From positions 1,320,501 through 1,384,500 of the forward strand of contig JAQFVV010000030.1 of the NCBI GenBank assembly GCA_028023455.1: a stretch of 64,000 nt of DNA, in the 5' to 3' direction. The notes under the pieces are model-generated. The model ran no database searches, was not told the origin of the DNA, and worked only from the letters and a program-made list of their open reading frames with translations. This document shows, piece after piece, positions 26,217-38,553 of this stretch (positions are counted from its first letter, which is position 1; each line of letters begins with the position of its first letter). A program made the position numbers and the translations under genes. This stretch comes from Epiperipatus broadwayi. Taxonomy: Eukaryota; Onychophora; Udeonychophora; Euonychophora; Peripatidae.

Positions 26217-27279
26217 TACACCTGGGTCTCTTTTTACACGGACTTATTTAACACGATTTTGAAGTTATGCGATTTGTGTTTCACCAGAAGTGTTAAATAA
26301 GTCCACGTAAAAAGAGACCCACGTGTATGAACTCCGATAATGCGCTATTACTTTAAATAATAAATTTTGTGCACTTACGTTATATTGAAAGTAATAGCAC
26401 ATTATTGGAATTCGACTTTCATCTTAGTAATTTCAATATTTTCAGTGCTTTATAATAGTAAGATTTTATGCAATAATAAAATTAAAATCATAATTTCCAC
26501 ATTTTATGTGTACACACATTAAATTTTACATTGTACGTGTTAATTTTGCATTTTAAATCACATTGTTTTTGTTTTTTAAAAAAGAACGTAATCAATTATT
26601 AATTATTTAGTGTCCGCAAGTTTATTTTTAAAAGATCAGCAATAGCAGTGGGCATAATTAAATTTGACAATTAAAAATTAAAATCTGATTTTTAATTGTA
26701 ATTAACAATTTAAAAATTACTTACTGCGACTTGAAATTAATGTGAAATTTGATTTTTAAACCGAATTGAAAATTAAAGACAAAAATAAGAATTTAATTTT
26801 TAGTTGTTAGTTTCATAAATTAATAAAATCGTCTCAAAGATTAATTTCTAATTACGTTTTCACCAGAAAACCAGTTACAAGAGTGTGAAGTTGGCGCTAG
26901 TTGTTTGCAAACTAACGTGTTTTTCGGCAAATAGCTATAATAATTAAAACGTGTATAAAAATGTAAATTACTGTACTATAAATTATGCATAAAAATATAT
27001 TATTTCGAATCAAATTAAATATTATAGTTAAAAAAAGTTTGTCTTGTATCAATTTTTTTTAAATTTGAAATTTTTTATTAGTCATATTTTATTTCCTTAT
27101 ATTTTTTTGCGCGAATTTTAAAGTAATTTTACGTTGGTGCTTTGCTTTTATGTGAATTTTAAAAAATCACAGACCACATCCCCCCTTTTTCAATGTAAGT
27201 TACGTCTATTTTTGTGTGATTTCGTTTGCACGTGTTTTCTGAGGAACCTATCTATCGCGTAAAACGAGACCCAGGTGTA
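26217..27279. mobile_element. TIR element (~1.06 kb) with nested palindromes at one end
   Basis: The left end TACACCTGGGTCTCTTTTTA reappears inverted at 27256-27279 (21 of about 24 bases alike). The left end also forms its own palindrome: 26217-26256 pairs with 26289-26327. A second palindrome follows at once, GAACTCCGATAATGCGCTAT (from 26329) pairing with the segment ending at 26413. The same terminus therefore appears three times. No transposase frame is visible and no target duplication was found. Confidence 0.55.
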
Positions 27280-28107
27280 CATCAAATAAAATTATAACTA
27301 ATTAATAAATAATTTAGTTTGGTCAGATAGGAATCTATTTCTATTTTTTTTTTAAATATGGAAAGTTTTTAATTTAATGTTCATGAATTATCTAAAGTTC
27401 TTACGGTTTTAAAAGGTCCATAATTTGTAGTTGTTTGTAATTTTGAACGGAAATTCCCACGCCGTCCTGAAGATATTGGTATCCAGTTAGCCGTTGTTTT
27501 TTATTTATCCAGGTCTTTTACTTTAGCTGGTCCTTAATGTAGAAAACGATCGGTCATTTCTCTTTCTTTCTTTTTTATAACCACTGAAGGAATTGAAAGT
27601 GCGTCTTTCAATCCCTTCTCATCCAACCCTCTCCAACTTAACACATATGTCCTCTTGTAATAACTAACTAATAATTTCCAAACTTTTCCTTTTATATTAA
27701 TTTTAAGGATTCAATTGACATTACATCATCGATGTGATGGTCCTTTCGCTGAGGTCCGATTCCATTGTTTTTCTCTCCTATCTGACTTTTGCTTATACAT
27801 TTTAAATGCCCAAGGGCTAGTTTATACTTAACTAATTAAAACAATCATTTCCATTTTTCAATAACACCAATTAATTTGTCTTCCAAACTTAAAGATATAT
27901 TTTTATCTCTAAATCTTTTTAAGTTTTTGCTTTTAAAATACCTTTTCTATTTTTAATAAAGTTTTATTTTAATAATTTTTTTCATCTGTGCAATTTTATA
28001 TATATGAGTTTAGTATAGAATTTTAATTTTCAATTTTTAATTCTTAAAAAGGAAGTTTTATTTGCGAACTTTTATTCTTTTCATGTTTACTAATAAAAAA
28101 AAACAAT
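27280..28107. other. Unassigned intergenic DNA
   Basis: The part at 27400-27800 is more G+C-rich and could be eroded retroelement coding sequence on the minus strand, but stops occur in every frame and I cannot name a domain. Confidence 0.3.
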
Positions 28108-28480
28108 GTAACGTCATCTGTGCCCGTTACAATATATATATCGACAATGCAGTGACCTCTATAAATTCGATGAACATTTTAATATAAGTTGTATTGCAGT
28201 CTTTTTTTTTTTTGTAAAAACTTGCTAAATATATATTTACATGAATCCTTTAGACAGTAAAATATACAGTATAATATATATATAAATGATAAGATTACTA
28301 AAATAAAAATAAATTTCTTTTTGAGGCTATTGCTGTATATATATTATTCTATTATTTATGAATAATATATTGTAACGGGCCTACTTCAAATTGTCTAACC
28401 CATTGGATGCCAAATGTAACTGGCTATACCAAATTGCCTAATATATTGGACACCAAATGTATCAGGCCTACAATTTTGCT
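28108..28480. repeat. LTR-like TGTAACG motifs and tandem PBS-like segment
   Basis: TGTAACG and CGTTACA bracket 28108-28132. TATTGTAACGGGC recurs at 28370-28382. Between 28372 and 28480 two imperfect direct copies of about 45 bp contain CAAATTG-CTAA and ATTGGA(T/C)(G/A)CCAAATGTA. On the minus strand these read as ATACA or TTACA followed by TTTGG, as at LTR-to-primer-binding-site junctions. This is a suggestive LTR-retrotransposon scrap, and no coding region confirms it. Confidence 0.3.
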
Positions 28481-30800
28481 CCTCTTTTTCAAATATATAT
28501 ATAATTCTTTATCAGAATGTAAAAGAAGTTAAATCATAGGGTAAATAAGTTTCAGGAATAACAAATTAATTTTTTAAAACATAATATCCTAACTAAAGAT
28601 GATCAGACCAATTATTCAACCATATTTCATGACCATCATTCCCATCAAATATGTCTAAGTACAGAGAGGATATATCCCTTGCTACTACAGATATTTATTA
28701 TTTTAAAAAAATCTGCCATACTGCATATTAAAGCATCATCTCTAAAAAGAGAAATATCTACAGGTTGGATTCAAAACCATCCCTAGCTTCTTAGATGTTA
28801 GACCCTCTGTTTACCCATTACTAATTCAAATGAAAAACATGGCAGTGTCATGGGGTGTGTATGAGCTATGTGTACCTAGATTTGGAATGAGAGAGAAAAA
28901 ATGGACACATAATATAAATAAAATAAAATTTATTTACAATATTTATACGTAAGGTAATACCTAGAGATGAATCCAATGCATTAAAAAAAAATAAAACATA
29001 CTGATATATTTATGCAAATATGTAACCACATCAAAGAGAATTCATTTATTTAATTAATTTGCATTTAAATTCTAAGTCCTGATGTGCTAATACACAATAC
29101 ACAGCAATCCTTATTATTTATCTTTCAAAAGGAAAATTTATTCACAAACCATAAGAATCATTTACAAAAAAAAGGACATTTACATATCAATCTCAATGGA
29201 GACCAGTTAACAAAATCGGAGGTTAGGCTTGTATACATAGAAAAAACAATTAATTTCATATCAATTACATTAAGACATTAGTTATCACCAGATATTGAAG
29301 ACATAACTTCCCATTCCAGAAATCATAGTTGTGGCCCATTTACATTAATCTGATCATGTATATCACATATATGATGGTGTTACACATATAAGTTTAATTT
29401 ACGAACATGTAGACAATGATTAAAAACCATAGTTGGCCATTTAGTCTATAGAGCTTTATCTTACCAAGTGAAAAGTACTTCCAATGTTTCTGTGTGTATT
29501 AATTTAACATTTAAATTTCGAGAGATTAGTCATTATGAACCATATATGAAAGCCATATACTTTACTTATAGATGAGGTTAGCCAATCCAATATAGGGATA
29601 ACACTCATAAAAATTACTTAAAGGCAGGTTTTCATAGAATACCTAAGACTGAAAATTATACGAAATATATCATAGATTCTTATTATTTAATTATAAGAAT
29701 ATAAATAATAAATCAATTTTAATTCTGGGTGCTTTAGTGTTCAAAAAAAATTTTTTTATTAAGAGAGAAAATCTATATATTGAAAAAAACAACATTAAAA
29801 TTATTAACTGTATATTAAATAAATATTAACTTTAATATTAGCTAGCAATATTATTATTATTTATTTTATTAAAGTTCTTTTAATTTAACGAAAGTTTCTT
29901 TTACTATAGCATTATTGTTTAATTAAATACTTCATTAAATTTAGGTGGGAACTTTTTTTTAAAAAAAAAAGATACATAAGATGTATTTTGTTGAATTATT
30001 CTTGGATCATTCATTCATGAATAGGCAGGAATAAGTTATGTGAAGGATGACAGATAATTTTTTATCCTCCATAGTTAATATCTGTAACAGAAGACACTTA
30101 TCAAATTAGAACTTAAAAGAAGACTACATAATTTCAGCTTTGACCAGTGCACTAATTAAAGTTTTTATTCCATGATAATGAAATTTTCAATTACTGTGAG
30201 TTTTCCACCTTGCTGCTTTTTTTAACTTGGCAAATTATCTCTATTGTTTAAATCAGATTAATCTTTGAAGGCTGATAAACAGTTATTTATGGTCAAAAAT
30301 AATTCAGCAGTCCTTGCATTGAGATATTAAAATTCTCTTCAAACAAAACTTTCTTGTCAAATTTTTTTTTTCACCCATCAAAAAAAAAAACATCAAGTCT
30401 TTAATTTTGTTTCTTTACAAATGGTAAGATTATACATAAGAAATCAGAGAACTTTGATTTCTTATTACATTAATTTAAACAAACAAAAAAAAAAATCACA
30501 TTTTTTTCACTCTCTTCTTTAAATATATACATATATAGTGTGTAATTAAAAAAAAAAAAACTTGTAAAATCAGAACAGCTTTATTTCTAAATGATGTCTG
30601 AATGGGTACAATATACACATATCTTTCTTGACTGAAATAAATTATTTTATTTTTAAACTATTACTTACTTTTAAGTGATTTTTTACATATGTAATAAAAA
30701 TTTCAGAAAAAAATTACTTTTTTTTTAACTAAGAATTTTTGAAATATTAAAAAATGATTTCTATAAAGATTATTATTATCTCAAAAAAAAAAAAAATCCA
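28481..30800. other. A+T-rich intergenic DNA
   Basis: No gene or defined element could be supported. Several A or T runs of 10-13 bases occur between 30360 and 30800. Confidence 0.5.
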
Positions 30801-30966
30801 TTATTTATCTTATATCACATGATCACCATCTCATGCTAGCACATAACTGTTAGTAAACAGGCAAAAACTCTCCATATAGTAGCGCCACCTTGTGCTAACC
30901 AGAGTAATCAATGGATGCCAGAAGGCTTGTGCATAAAATCCCTATCTAGTGCCTACTCATCCAATA

Positions 30967-31008
30967 TCCCCAGATTAGTTTCTGGCTTGTGGCCTTCATC
31001 AGTGAGGA
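30967..31008 (-). ncRNA. R-element hammerhead, left arm (slightly degenerate)
   Basis: The minus strand reads TCCTCA, CTGATGA, GGC-loop-GCC, GAAA, CTAATC, TGGGGA. Stem I (UCCUCA with UGGGGA) is 6 bp including one G-U. Compared with the right arm, the cleavage triplet is ATC rather than GTC, which breaks the palindromic stem III. Confidence 0.65.
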
Positions 31009-31364
31009 GCTTTGGATCTGAGAGCACTGCACCTAGATCTTAGGATCTAATGCAACCCTCCAGCAGCCACCTTTTATCTCTACTTCACTACAAAACTATG
31101 AGAATGAAATTGAAAACACAATAATATTTTCAATCTAAGCTCAATAGCTTATATAGTCATATGGGTCTGAACTCAATTCAGCACCCATACATTTTGATGA
31201 CTTTCACTCTTTAACGTCCATAGCCACCATTATCCTAATAGGCAGGATTGGTGTTAAACCACTAAACATCACATGATCACCATCTCATGCTAGCACATAA
31301 CTGTTAGTAAACAGGCAAAAACTCTCCATATAGTAGTGCCACTTTGTGCTCTCAGATCCAAGGC

Positions 31365-31406
31365 TCCTCACTGATGAAGGCCACAAGCCAGAAACTAGTC
31401 TGGGGA
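31365..31406 (+). ncRNA. R-element hammerhead, right arm (best ribozyme candidate)
   Basis: Elements in order: stem I strand TCCTCA (31365-31370), CTGATGA (31371-31377), stem II GGC/GCC around CACAA, GAAA (31391-31394), CTAGTC, and stem I strand TGGGGA (31401-31406). Stem I forms six continuous pairs. ACUAGU in stem III is a perfect palindrome that could pair only between two molecules, giving a dimeric hammerhead. Predicted cleavage follows the C at 31400. One A lies unpaired on each side of stem II, a departure from the canonical core that may lower activity. Confidence 0.7.
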
Positions 31407-31530
31407 TATTGGATGAGTAGGCACTAGATAGGGATTTTATGCACAAGCCTTCTGGCATCCATTGATTACTCTGGTTAGCACAAGGTGGCACTACTATATG
31501 GAGAGTTTTTGCCTGTTTATTTATCTTATA

Positions 31531-33053
31531 AATTAAAGAATAATATTTAAATGAAGAAAAAATGTTATATACTTCTTTAATTCATTTTAATGCTAAAAAA
31601 GTAAATTATTCCCATTTTTATTGGCATCTTATAAAAGCTACATAAATGTGAAGTCACATACTTGAATTTACCAAATTTTAATAATTTTTTAAATTATTGG
31701 TATTCAAATTTAAAAAGCAATGAATGACTTGAATACAATTTTAAATGTTTCTTTAAATGTATCTGTTATAATTTTAATACACTGCCTCATCTTTTACAAT
31801 TTTAGTCTCTAGCATTTTACATTAACAAAATTCAGCCAGCACAAACTCATATATTTATCTATTTAAATACATTAGGAAATAAATAATTTCTCTTAAAGGA
31901 ATTAAAATGTTTCTTTAGAAAAATCTTTTTTTTTTTTTCAAAAAAGACAATGAAGAAACAAGAAAAATTTATTTTATTAAATATTACTAATATCAAAATT
32001 GGAAAGGAATAAAAATCTTTATGCTGCTCTTCCACAAAATAATAATCAGAAAATAATAATAATTCTTTACAACAGCTATATATAATCAAATAATAATTTT
32101 ATACATAAAAAGCTTTTTTCAGCACCTGCTTTGGTGCCCTTTTCAAATGTTACTAATCTATTTAACGTTAACAAATCACCTGACATAAAATCATCCAGTG
32201 TCCAATACTAGAATTAAAACAAACAATAATAATATAAACAATTAAAGCAAATCAAAACCCTCATATATAAATTCAATAATTACAAAACAATTGACTATAT
32301 CATAATATTACATGCATTTTTTTATACAATTATATATATATCATCTTATATAATTTTCATTTCATTCTTAATCAACCAATTATTAACGAAATTTGTAGAA
32401 GTCTTATAAATATTCATACAGTTAGTCAAACATTAACATTTAAATATTAACATTTGTCTCAGATACTTTTTAGAGCTTCACAAGAAACATTTTAAAATTT
32501 AGAGACTATATATATATTTCTTTCATTAGTTTGTATTAATTTTTAGATTGATATAAAGATACTTGAGAATGACTTTTTTAATTTAAAATAACCGGTATTA
32601 ATTATTAGGATATTAAAAGAAATTCCTACTCAGCAAATTGTGATCCCAATATGTTTTTTTTTATACACATTAGTAATTAAAATTACAATTTACATGGTTT
32701 TCTTTTGCAAACTTTCAGTAAAAGAAAAAATCAAGACAGATTATCATACTAATACTACAAAATTACATTATTATTTTTTTTTTGGAAAAAAAAAAAGATT
32801 ACTAGCATAAAATGATGAGATGCGTAGCAGCTTACTTTGATCAAAAACAATAACTTTGCAAATATTTAAGCAATTAGCCGAAAATATTAGGCAATGTGGG
32901 AAAATATTTTCCAAGGCATATTATCATCTAAAACAAATTTAGGTCTAGCACTAATTGTTTGATTTATTGTATCTTCCCCTCTGATAATTTCTAAATATAG
33001 AAATGCTACATATATGACAAATGAAATTAGTAGTAAAACTAATGGTACTTACA
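31531..33053. other. A+T-rich intergenic DNA with one dispersed-repeat copy
   Basis: A single copy of the repeat seen as a palindrome near 4940-5225 lies at 32101-32173 (AAAAGC, CAGCACC/GGTGCCC hairpin, TTTTCAAA, ATCTATTTAACGTTAAC). No gene is supported. Confidence 0.5.
32101..32173. repeat. Dispersed hairpin repeat (solo copy)
   Basis: It shares AAAAAGC-TTTTC-GCAC, TGCCCTTTTCAAA and ATCTATTT-AACGTTAAC in the same order with the left half of the 4940-5225 palindrome. CAGCACC and GGTGCCC form a short hairpin. Confidence 0.55.
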
Positions 33054-33152
33054 TATTAGACCTGCTGCCTGTATTTGTGATGGCAGAATAATGCCCTAGT
33101 TGTGACTTTTAATACGGTATTCTGTGTCACAAACATGGGCAGCAGGCTAATA
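33054..33152. mobile_element. Short fold-back miniature element (99 bp)
   Basis: The left arm TATTAGACCTGCTGCC and right arm GGCAGCAGGCTAATA are inverted, and the complementarity continues inward through GTATTTGTGA / TCACAAACAT. No target duplication is clear. Confidence 0.6.
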
Positions 33153-34502
33153 CACAAGTACAGAAATAACAAATCTTTGTGATCTCTCATGAATATTTTT
33201 CAAGTGTGTGACTAGCTGTAATCTCTCTTTTGAATATTTTCAAATAAGAAACATGTGTGTGCAATTATGAAAAGATGTAAATCAAAAATAACATGAAATC
33301 GATAAAAAATCTGTATTGTAGATCTCATTGAAAAAATAAAAGAATGAAATTATGTTGGCTAGATATTTCACTAAAAATGATAATATATTAACTGAAGTAA
33401 TAAAAAATGTAGAAAAGACATCTGAGATGTATAGATAAAGAAGTTTGTTGGAATGATATGAAAAGTATCGAGAGGAAAAACTGGATTAAACATAGAGATC
33501 TTCACCCTGCAATGTGTTGAAAAATGAAATGTGAATAATTTAATTTGAATTTATTAGTTTATTTTATTAATTTATTATACAAAATTAAAAAGATTCCTAT
33601 CAGGTTTTTTTCCCTTATGAAACCTTGTAGAAATTTAGAAATAATTCTTTTTTAATAAAAATGAAATTTGCTGTAGTTATGCAAAATTCTTGTAATACTT
33701 TAAAAATAATGCCTAATTTGTTATTACATTTAATAATACTAAATTAAAGGTTCCTTCTTGGCAACAAGTTATCGATAATTATGCAAATCCCATCAACTTT
33801 AATTTAATTATAGTTCTAAATACAAATTCTTGATAAACAATACTATTACTAAAATTTATTATTTACAATTAAATCATTAATCATCTAATTAAAAATATAA
33901 ACACATAAAAAACATACCAATGATGAAAAATTTTTCACAGCCTAAAAAAGTTTATAAAATATGTTGATCTAAACACACCCAAACATAATGACATTTTTCA
34001 ATTAAGTACATCTAGAAATTTTGATTTAGAAATCAGAGCAGTATATCAGAGAATTTAGTCATATCTTTATTTAAAGACAATCTGTAATAGAATCTCCCCA
34101 ATTTATAGTTGCATATGAAATACCTATACATATATTTGTAACCAATTAAATCTAGCTTTTCAATGCATTCCTCCAAAAGCTATTTATTACACAGTGAGCT
34201 ATAATCTAGTGTACAGATATATATATATCAGGTGCATTAATCGATTTAGAACATGCAGATAATAAAAAAATTCCTCTAGGTTATTAAACTAAAAAAAACT
34301 TTAGAAATAAATAAATAAATGGAGTTCTTCCACAAATGATTATTAATCTGAATTTATCAGAATTAAAAGTAAAAGCATTACTTTTCAATAATTTAGATAT
34401 ATTGTATTACACTTTTCAATCTGTAAATGATTTTCTAGCAATTTGTACTTAATTTTAAGATTAAAATTAATTTTAATAGTTAATTATACGTATTTTGATT
34501 TT
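33153..34502. other. A+T-rich intergenic DNA
   Basis: A stretch at 33340-33530 (plus) has a stop-interrupted translation faintly like the non-LTR ORF2 tail at 2201-2431 (ending WIKHRDLHPAMC), too weak to annotate separately. Nothing else is supported. Confidence 0.4.
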
Positions 34503-35595
34503 TCGATACTTTATTTATAATTCCTTCACACTCTTTGCCAGAAATTTGCCAGGTGTTTTTTGTTTAATTATCTATTTTCAGACGTGTCAAAGTATTTGTT
34601 CGTTTTTTTTCCTCAAAATGATTTTATCACATATGTTACTTATTAATTTTAAAAATACTAACAAATCGAATATAAATTAATGTTAAGTTTAAATAATTAA
34701 TAATTATTTTTTTATAAATGCCATTCAGAATATTTAATTAATTATTTTTTTAGATATACTATAACTTACAAATGTTAATATTTGCCACTATTGTCGTGAT
34801 TTTTTTGCGTTTACCTTAGCATTTTCATTCAAGCTGTCGTTTAATTATTTTTCCTATTATTTTGCAAAATGATCATAATATGGTAACTATTAGTGACAGA
34901 AGATGCAGTGGAGTGTTTTCAAAATTACTGGGTAGTGCAAATGTCTGTGACGATATTTCAGACTATTAACAATTGCTGCCCATGGACATTAATATCCACA
35001 TTCGTTAATACTTTCTTTTCATCATATTTATTTTGTTACAATTATATTAAATTTTATTTAATTATAATCATTTAGAGTTTTGTGTAATTTCTTGTGTTTT
35101 TATAATCATCTTAAAAAAAAAAAAATTCTACAAGATATTTAATACAATAATCATATTAAAAAATCATAGCCGCAACTATATCACAAACGTATAAGCTATC
35201 CTGTAATTCTGAAAATACCCTAGTGTCTTCTTCTGTCACTAGTAGATTCCAAATTTTAATCATTTTTGCAAAATATTAGGAAAAATAATTAAACAACAGC
35301 ATGAACGAAAATGCTATGGTACACAAAAAAATCACGACAACGGTGAATGTGTTAACGTTTGTATGTTATAGTATACCTAAAAAAAAATTATTAATAATTA
35401 TTTAAACTTAACATTAATTTATATTCCATTTTTAAATATTTTTTTAAATGAACAAGTAACAGATGTACGATAAAATAATTTTGAAAAAAAAAAACAGACA
35501 AACAAATATTTCAGTGCCCCTGAAAATGGATAATTAAACAAAAAACACCTGGCAAGCTTCCAGTGAAGGGAGCGAAAAAATGAAGTACTAATTTT
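34503..35595. repeat. Large diverged fold-back element (~1.1 kb)
   Basis: Arms of roughly 430 bp are inverted copies. Clear paired blocks are TTTGCCAGGTGTTTTT (34546) with its complement near 35545, AATATAAATTAATGTTAAG (34670) with 35405-35423, and GTTTAATTATTTTTCCTA (34839) with the complement near 35280. GTGACAGAAGATG (34894) pairs with 35225-35240. The arms have many indels and mismatches, so this is an old insertion. The open stretches at 34495-34680 and 34893-35075 lie inside it and are not genes. Confidence 0.65.
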
Positions 35596-36985
35596 TCTCT
35601 AAGAAATCTATTTTTAAATAAACGTTATAATTTTAAGAAAAAAAATCTAATTTTAAAAATTTTGTTTGAAATATTATACAATAGAACATGTGAAACCATT
35701 GTCTGTGAGCAGCAGGAAAAAAAAGGAATTGTTTCAAATCAATAACAAATGATATCGATCAGACGTAAGTTCTTTAGCAAATAATCTTTGCAACAATTGT
35801 ATCAAAAATTAATTACTATTCTTAGTCAAAGAATGAATATTATTAATGAAAACAATTGGTTTTCTTGGGTGCAAACTGTTGCAGGAGATTTTTTTCCCCC
35901 TCAGAATATATATAAAACAAATTTTATATTTTCAAATATCTTTAAATAATAAGAATGTTAAACAAAACTATTTTATTATGAAATGAAATTTTATAAAAAT
36001 CACATTCTGTAATTCATTATCAATTTTTTTCTGATTGTAAAAATTTTTTATTTTTTAAAATGACACACACTCATGTAATTTGTTAAAATAATATAAATTA
36101 AAAGAACTTCAAATTTTGTAATAAATTTGGAAAAAAAAAAATTTTCTTAATAATGAAATGAGCTTTATATGTTGTGAAACTTTAAATGTGAGATGAAATG
36201 CTAGAATAAAGTATCGGAAAACATTCGACATATATATAATGATCAATCATATTCAAGATTTTTTAATTTCTTTCGGAGAATTTAAATATACTGTGATGAT
36301 CACACATACTGCGATCCCACATGTGTACATTTAATATATAGTATAATATTAAAAGTGAGTTTTATGTAAACTAAGTTATATAAATTGGATAATAAAGTTA
36401 GAAAAATAAAATAAATTTATTTTAAGTTAAGTTTTAATTAAGAAATCAAAATGGTAGCTGAGGAATGCAAGTAATGAAAAAAATCAATTATGGTAATTAA
36501 AGAAAGTGAAGGAAGGTAAGCAACCAAGATCCTTATCTTCCACCTTCCAATGTTAACTTTTTTGGAATTTAAAATTAGTAAAGTTAAGGGAATAGTAAAA
36601 TAAGATCATCGAAGGTGATGATTAAATCTTAAAGGAAAAATAAATAAAATGGGGTTAATGATTGTAGAAATAGCAATCATAAAATTTCAGTCGCAATTAT
36701 AAATAAAAATAAATAGATTTATAAAAAGATAAAGATCACCTCTTCAAACTACACATGTGAATGCATGAAATATATGTATGGCTATATGAAGGTAATAAAG
36801 AGTATGTAAATAAGAAAATTATTTCATTAAAAAGAAATGGAAGTAAATAAAATAAAAAAAATAAACAAGAAGAAAATTTTATATATTTCATGAAAGTAAA
36901 ATAAATGTGTGAAATGTAATTAATGACATTCCAAAAACAATCAAGAAAATAAGACAAGGATTCTGGGACAATTAAGAAAAAGTTG
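35596..36985. other. A+T-rich intergenic DNA
   Basis: No gene supported. A hydrophobic minus-strand open stretch at 36736-37002 has no conserved domain. Confidence 0.5.
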
Positions 36986-37320
36986 GGTAAAGAAGTAGCC
37001 ATGTTTTAGAGTTCTGCTGAGCTGACAGACAGAGTAGTTCGAGAGCTGTGAACAAAAATGTACCAAGAAGTTGAAACACCGAGAATGCAGGGCTAAGGGG
37101 CCACAACGGACGCCAGTTGATCCACGCTCGCCTTGGGTGTAAAGTCATCTTCCCCATGAAGTAATAGTAGAGATAGCGCCTGCCTGATGGTTCACCTTCC
37201 CTGTCATCGAAGCCGCAAGAATACGACTTAAGTAAGCTGCAAGAAAGAATCCAGCTGGATCCCAAGAATTTCCATCTCTACAAAAGAAGTGGAGTAATCC
37301 ACATGATGGGTAATAATTCT
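36986..37320. other. G+C-richer island, unassigned
   Basis: This segment is markedly less A+T-rich than its surroundings (for example GGGGCCACAACGGACGCC near 37096). The minus strand is open from 37265 to 36972, but the frame lacks a good ATG and has no recognisable domain. It may be an exon, a promoter-proximal region or an eroded transposon. Confidence 0.3.
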
Positions 37321-38425
37321 CCCATCAACGTCCAGAAAATCTAGGTAATTAACTTTAATATAACATGCGTGCGCACACTTTCGTAAATGGCCACATTAAT
37401 TAAAAAATGAAATTGCAAATGTGAATCTGAATGAACCAAATAATTAGTAGTTATTCTATATCAAAGAATACGTAAGAAAAGACTATAAGCTATAAAATAT
37501 CTACATATAAATGTTTAGTATCAAAGAATTATAATTATTAGTGTGAATAATTAAATTAAATATAATTTGTGTTATTTTTAATGATTGCTTATTTTATGTC
37601 GAAATATTATATTTTAATGTTTAAGAATGTATTATATTAAACAGTATTTATTTATGAATAGCTCCTTACGTCTCGTCTTTCCTTCTTCACTATACTAATT
37701 ATAATGATATACCCATAGGGTTTATAAAATACTAAGTAGACATTTATTCTAGTAAAAGTACACGTGTCGATATAGTGCAGTAATATAAATCTCGCAAAAA
37801 TTATAAATATTTCAAGTGCTGGATTATTTTAAATAAATCATTCTTATGATTTAATATCCAGCAGTCGAAGAAGCGTCTGATCGGGAAAGATAATACTGAA
37901 ATATGCCGTTGGTAATCTCGGTATTCGATTAGAATATAGACTTAATTAATGAGTCTATATTTGCTTCTTTGCTTGTCGTGACAGTCGTCTCGATCGTAAA
38001 GTGTAAAATTAAACGTTTACGAACGATCGAAAAGGTAATTCTGTTACAATACATTCTTTTTATCTTGATATAAAATTGTCATTTCTTTCATGTCTCAACA
38101 TATTTTAATGTTAATTATAAATTGAGCTGTTAATTATATCATAATATGATCATAAAAATCTAATTCAAAATATTTTTAAATTGTTAGATAATAAATTAAA
38201 ATAATTCAATGGTGAATTATCCAAAAAATTATTTTTTTGCATATTAAAAAAATACTTTTAAAATATATATAATCCATTATTTTTCAAAAAAACTGATATG
38301 CACAATTTAAGTCAAAGCAAGATAATTATAGGGCACAAATAAAATTATTGGAGATATAGAAAATAAAAAAAATCAAGATTATAAAAGACTGCTTCTGATT
38401 TTGCGGTTAAATCTAATTAGAACAC
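37321..38425. other. Intergenic DNA with two hairpins
   Basis: AATATAGACT / AGTCTATATT form a hairpin at 37933-37961, and CGATCGTAAA with GTTTACGAACGATCG form another at 37992-38031. The CpG content here is higher than usual for the window. No gene could be assigned. Confidence 0.35.
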
Positions 38426-38553
38426 ATTATTTTAAATATTAATTATAATGTATTACCTTCGAACTTTTGTCAAATGTTCCTTAATAAATATTATTTTAAA
38501 TATTAATTATAATGTATTACCTTTGAACTTTTGTCAAGTGTTCCTTAATAAAG
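38426..38553. repeat. Two-copy 64-bp tandem duplication
   Basis: The unit starting ATTATTTTAAATATTAATTA occurs at 38426-38489 and again at 38490-38553 with only a few differences (TTCGAAC/TTTGAAC, CAAATG/CAAGTG), so the duplication is fairly recent. Confidence 0.85.

Larger units (their letters stand above)
30801..31530. mobile_element. R element: head-to-head pair with hammerhead ribozymes and 14-bp target duplication
   Basis: The 14-bp repeat TTATTTATCTTATA lies at 30801-30814 and 31517-31530 and brackets a 702-bp insertion. Its left part is a minus-strand R unit of about 454 bp (30815 to about 31268) preceded, in its own direction, by the tail of another unit (to about 31350), so the minus strand shows a unit-to-unit junction. 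The right part (31351-31516) is a plus-strand fragment inverted to the left arm. Each arm holds a hammerhead core pointing outward. The left arm reaches 42 bases further out than the right. The open stretch at 31285-31491 is only the arm read backwards. No protein is encoded. The size, tandem junction and type I hammerhead resemble animal retrozymes. Confidence 0.8.
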
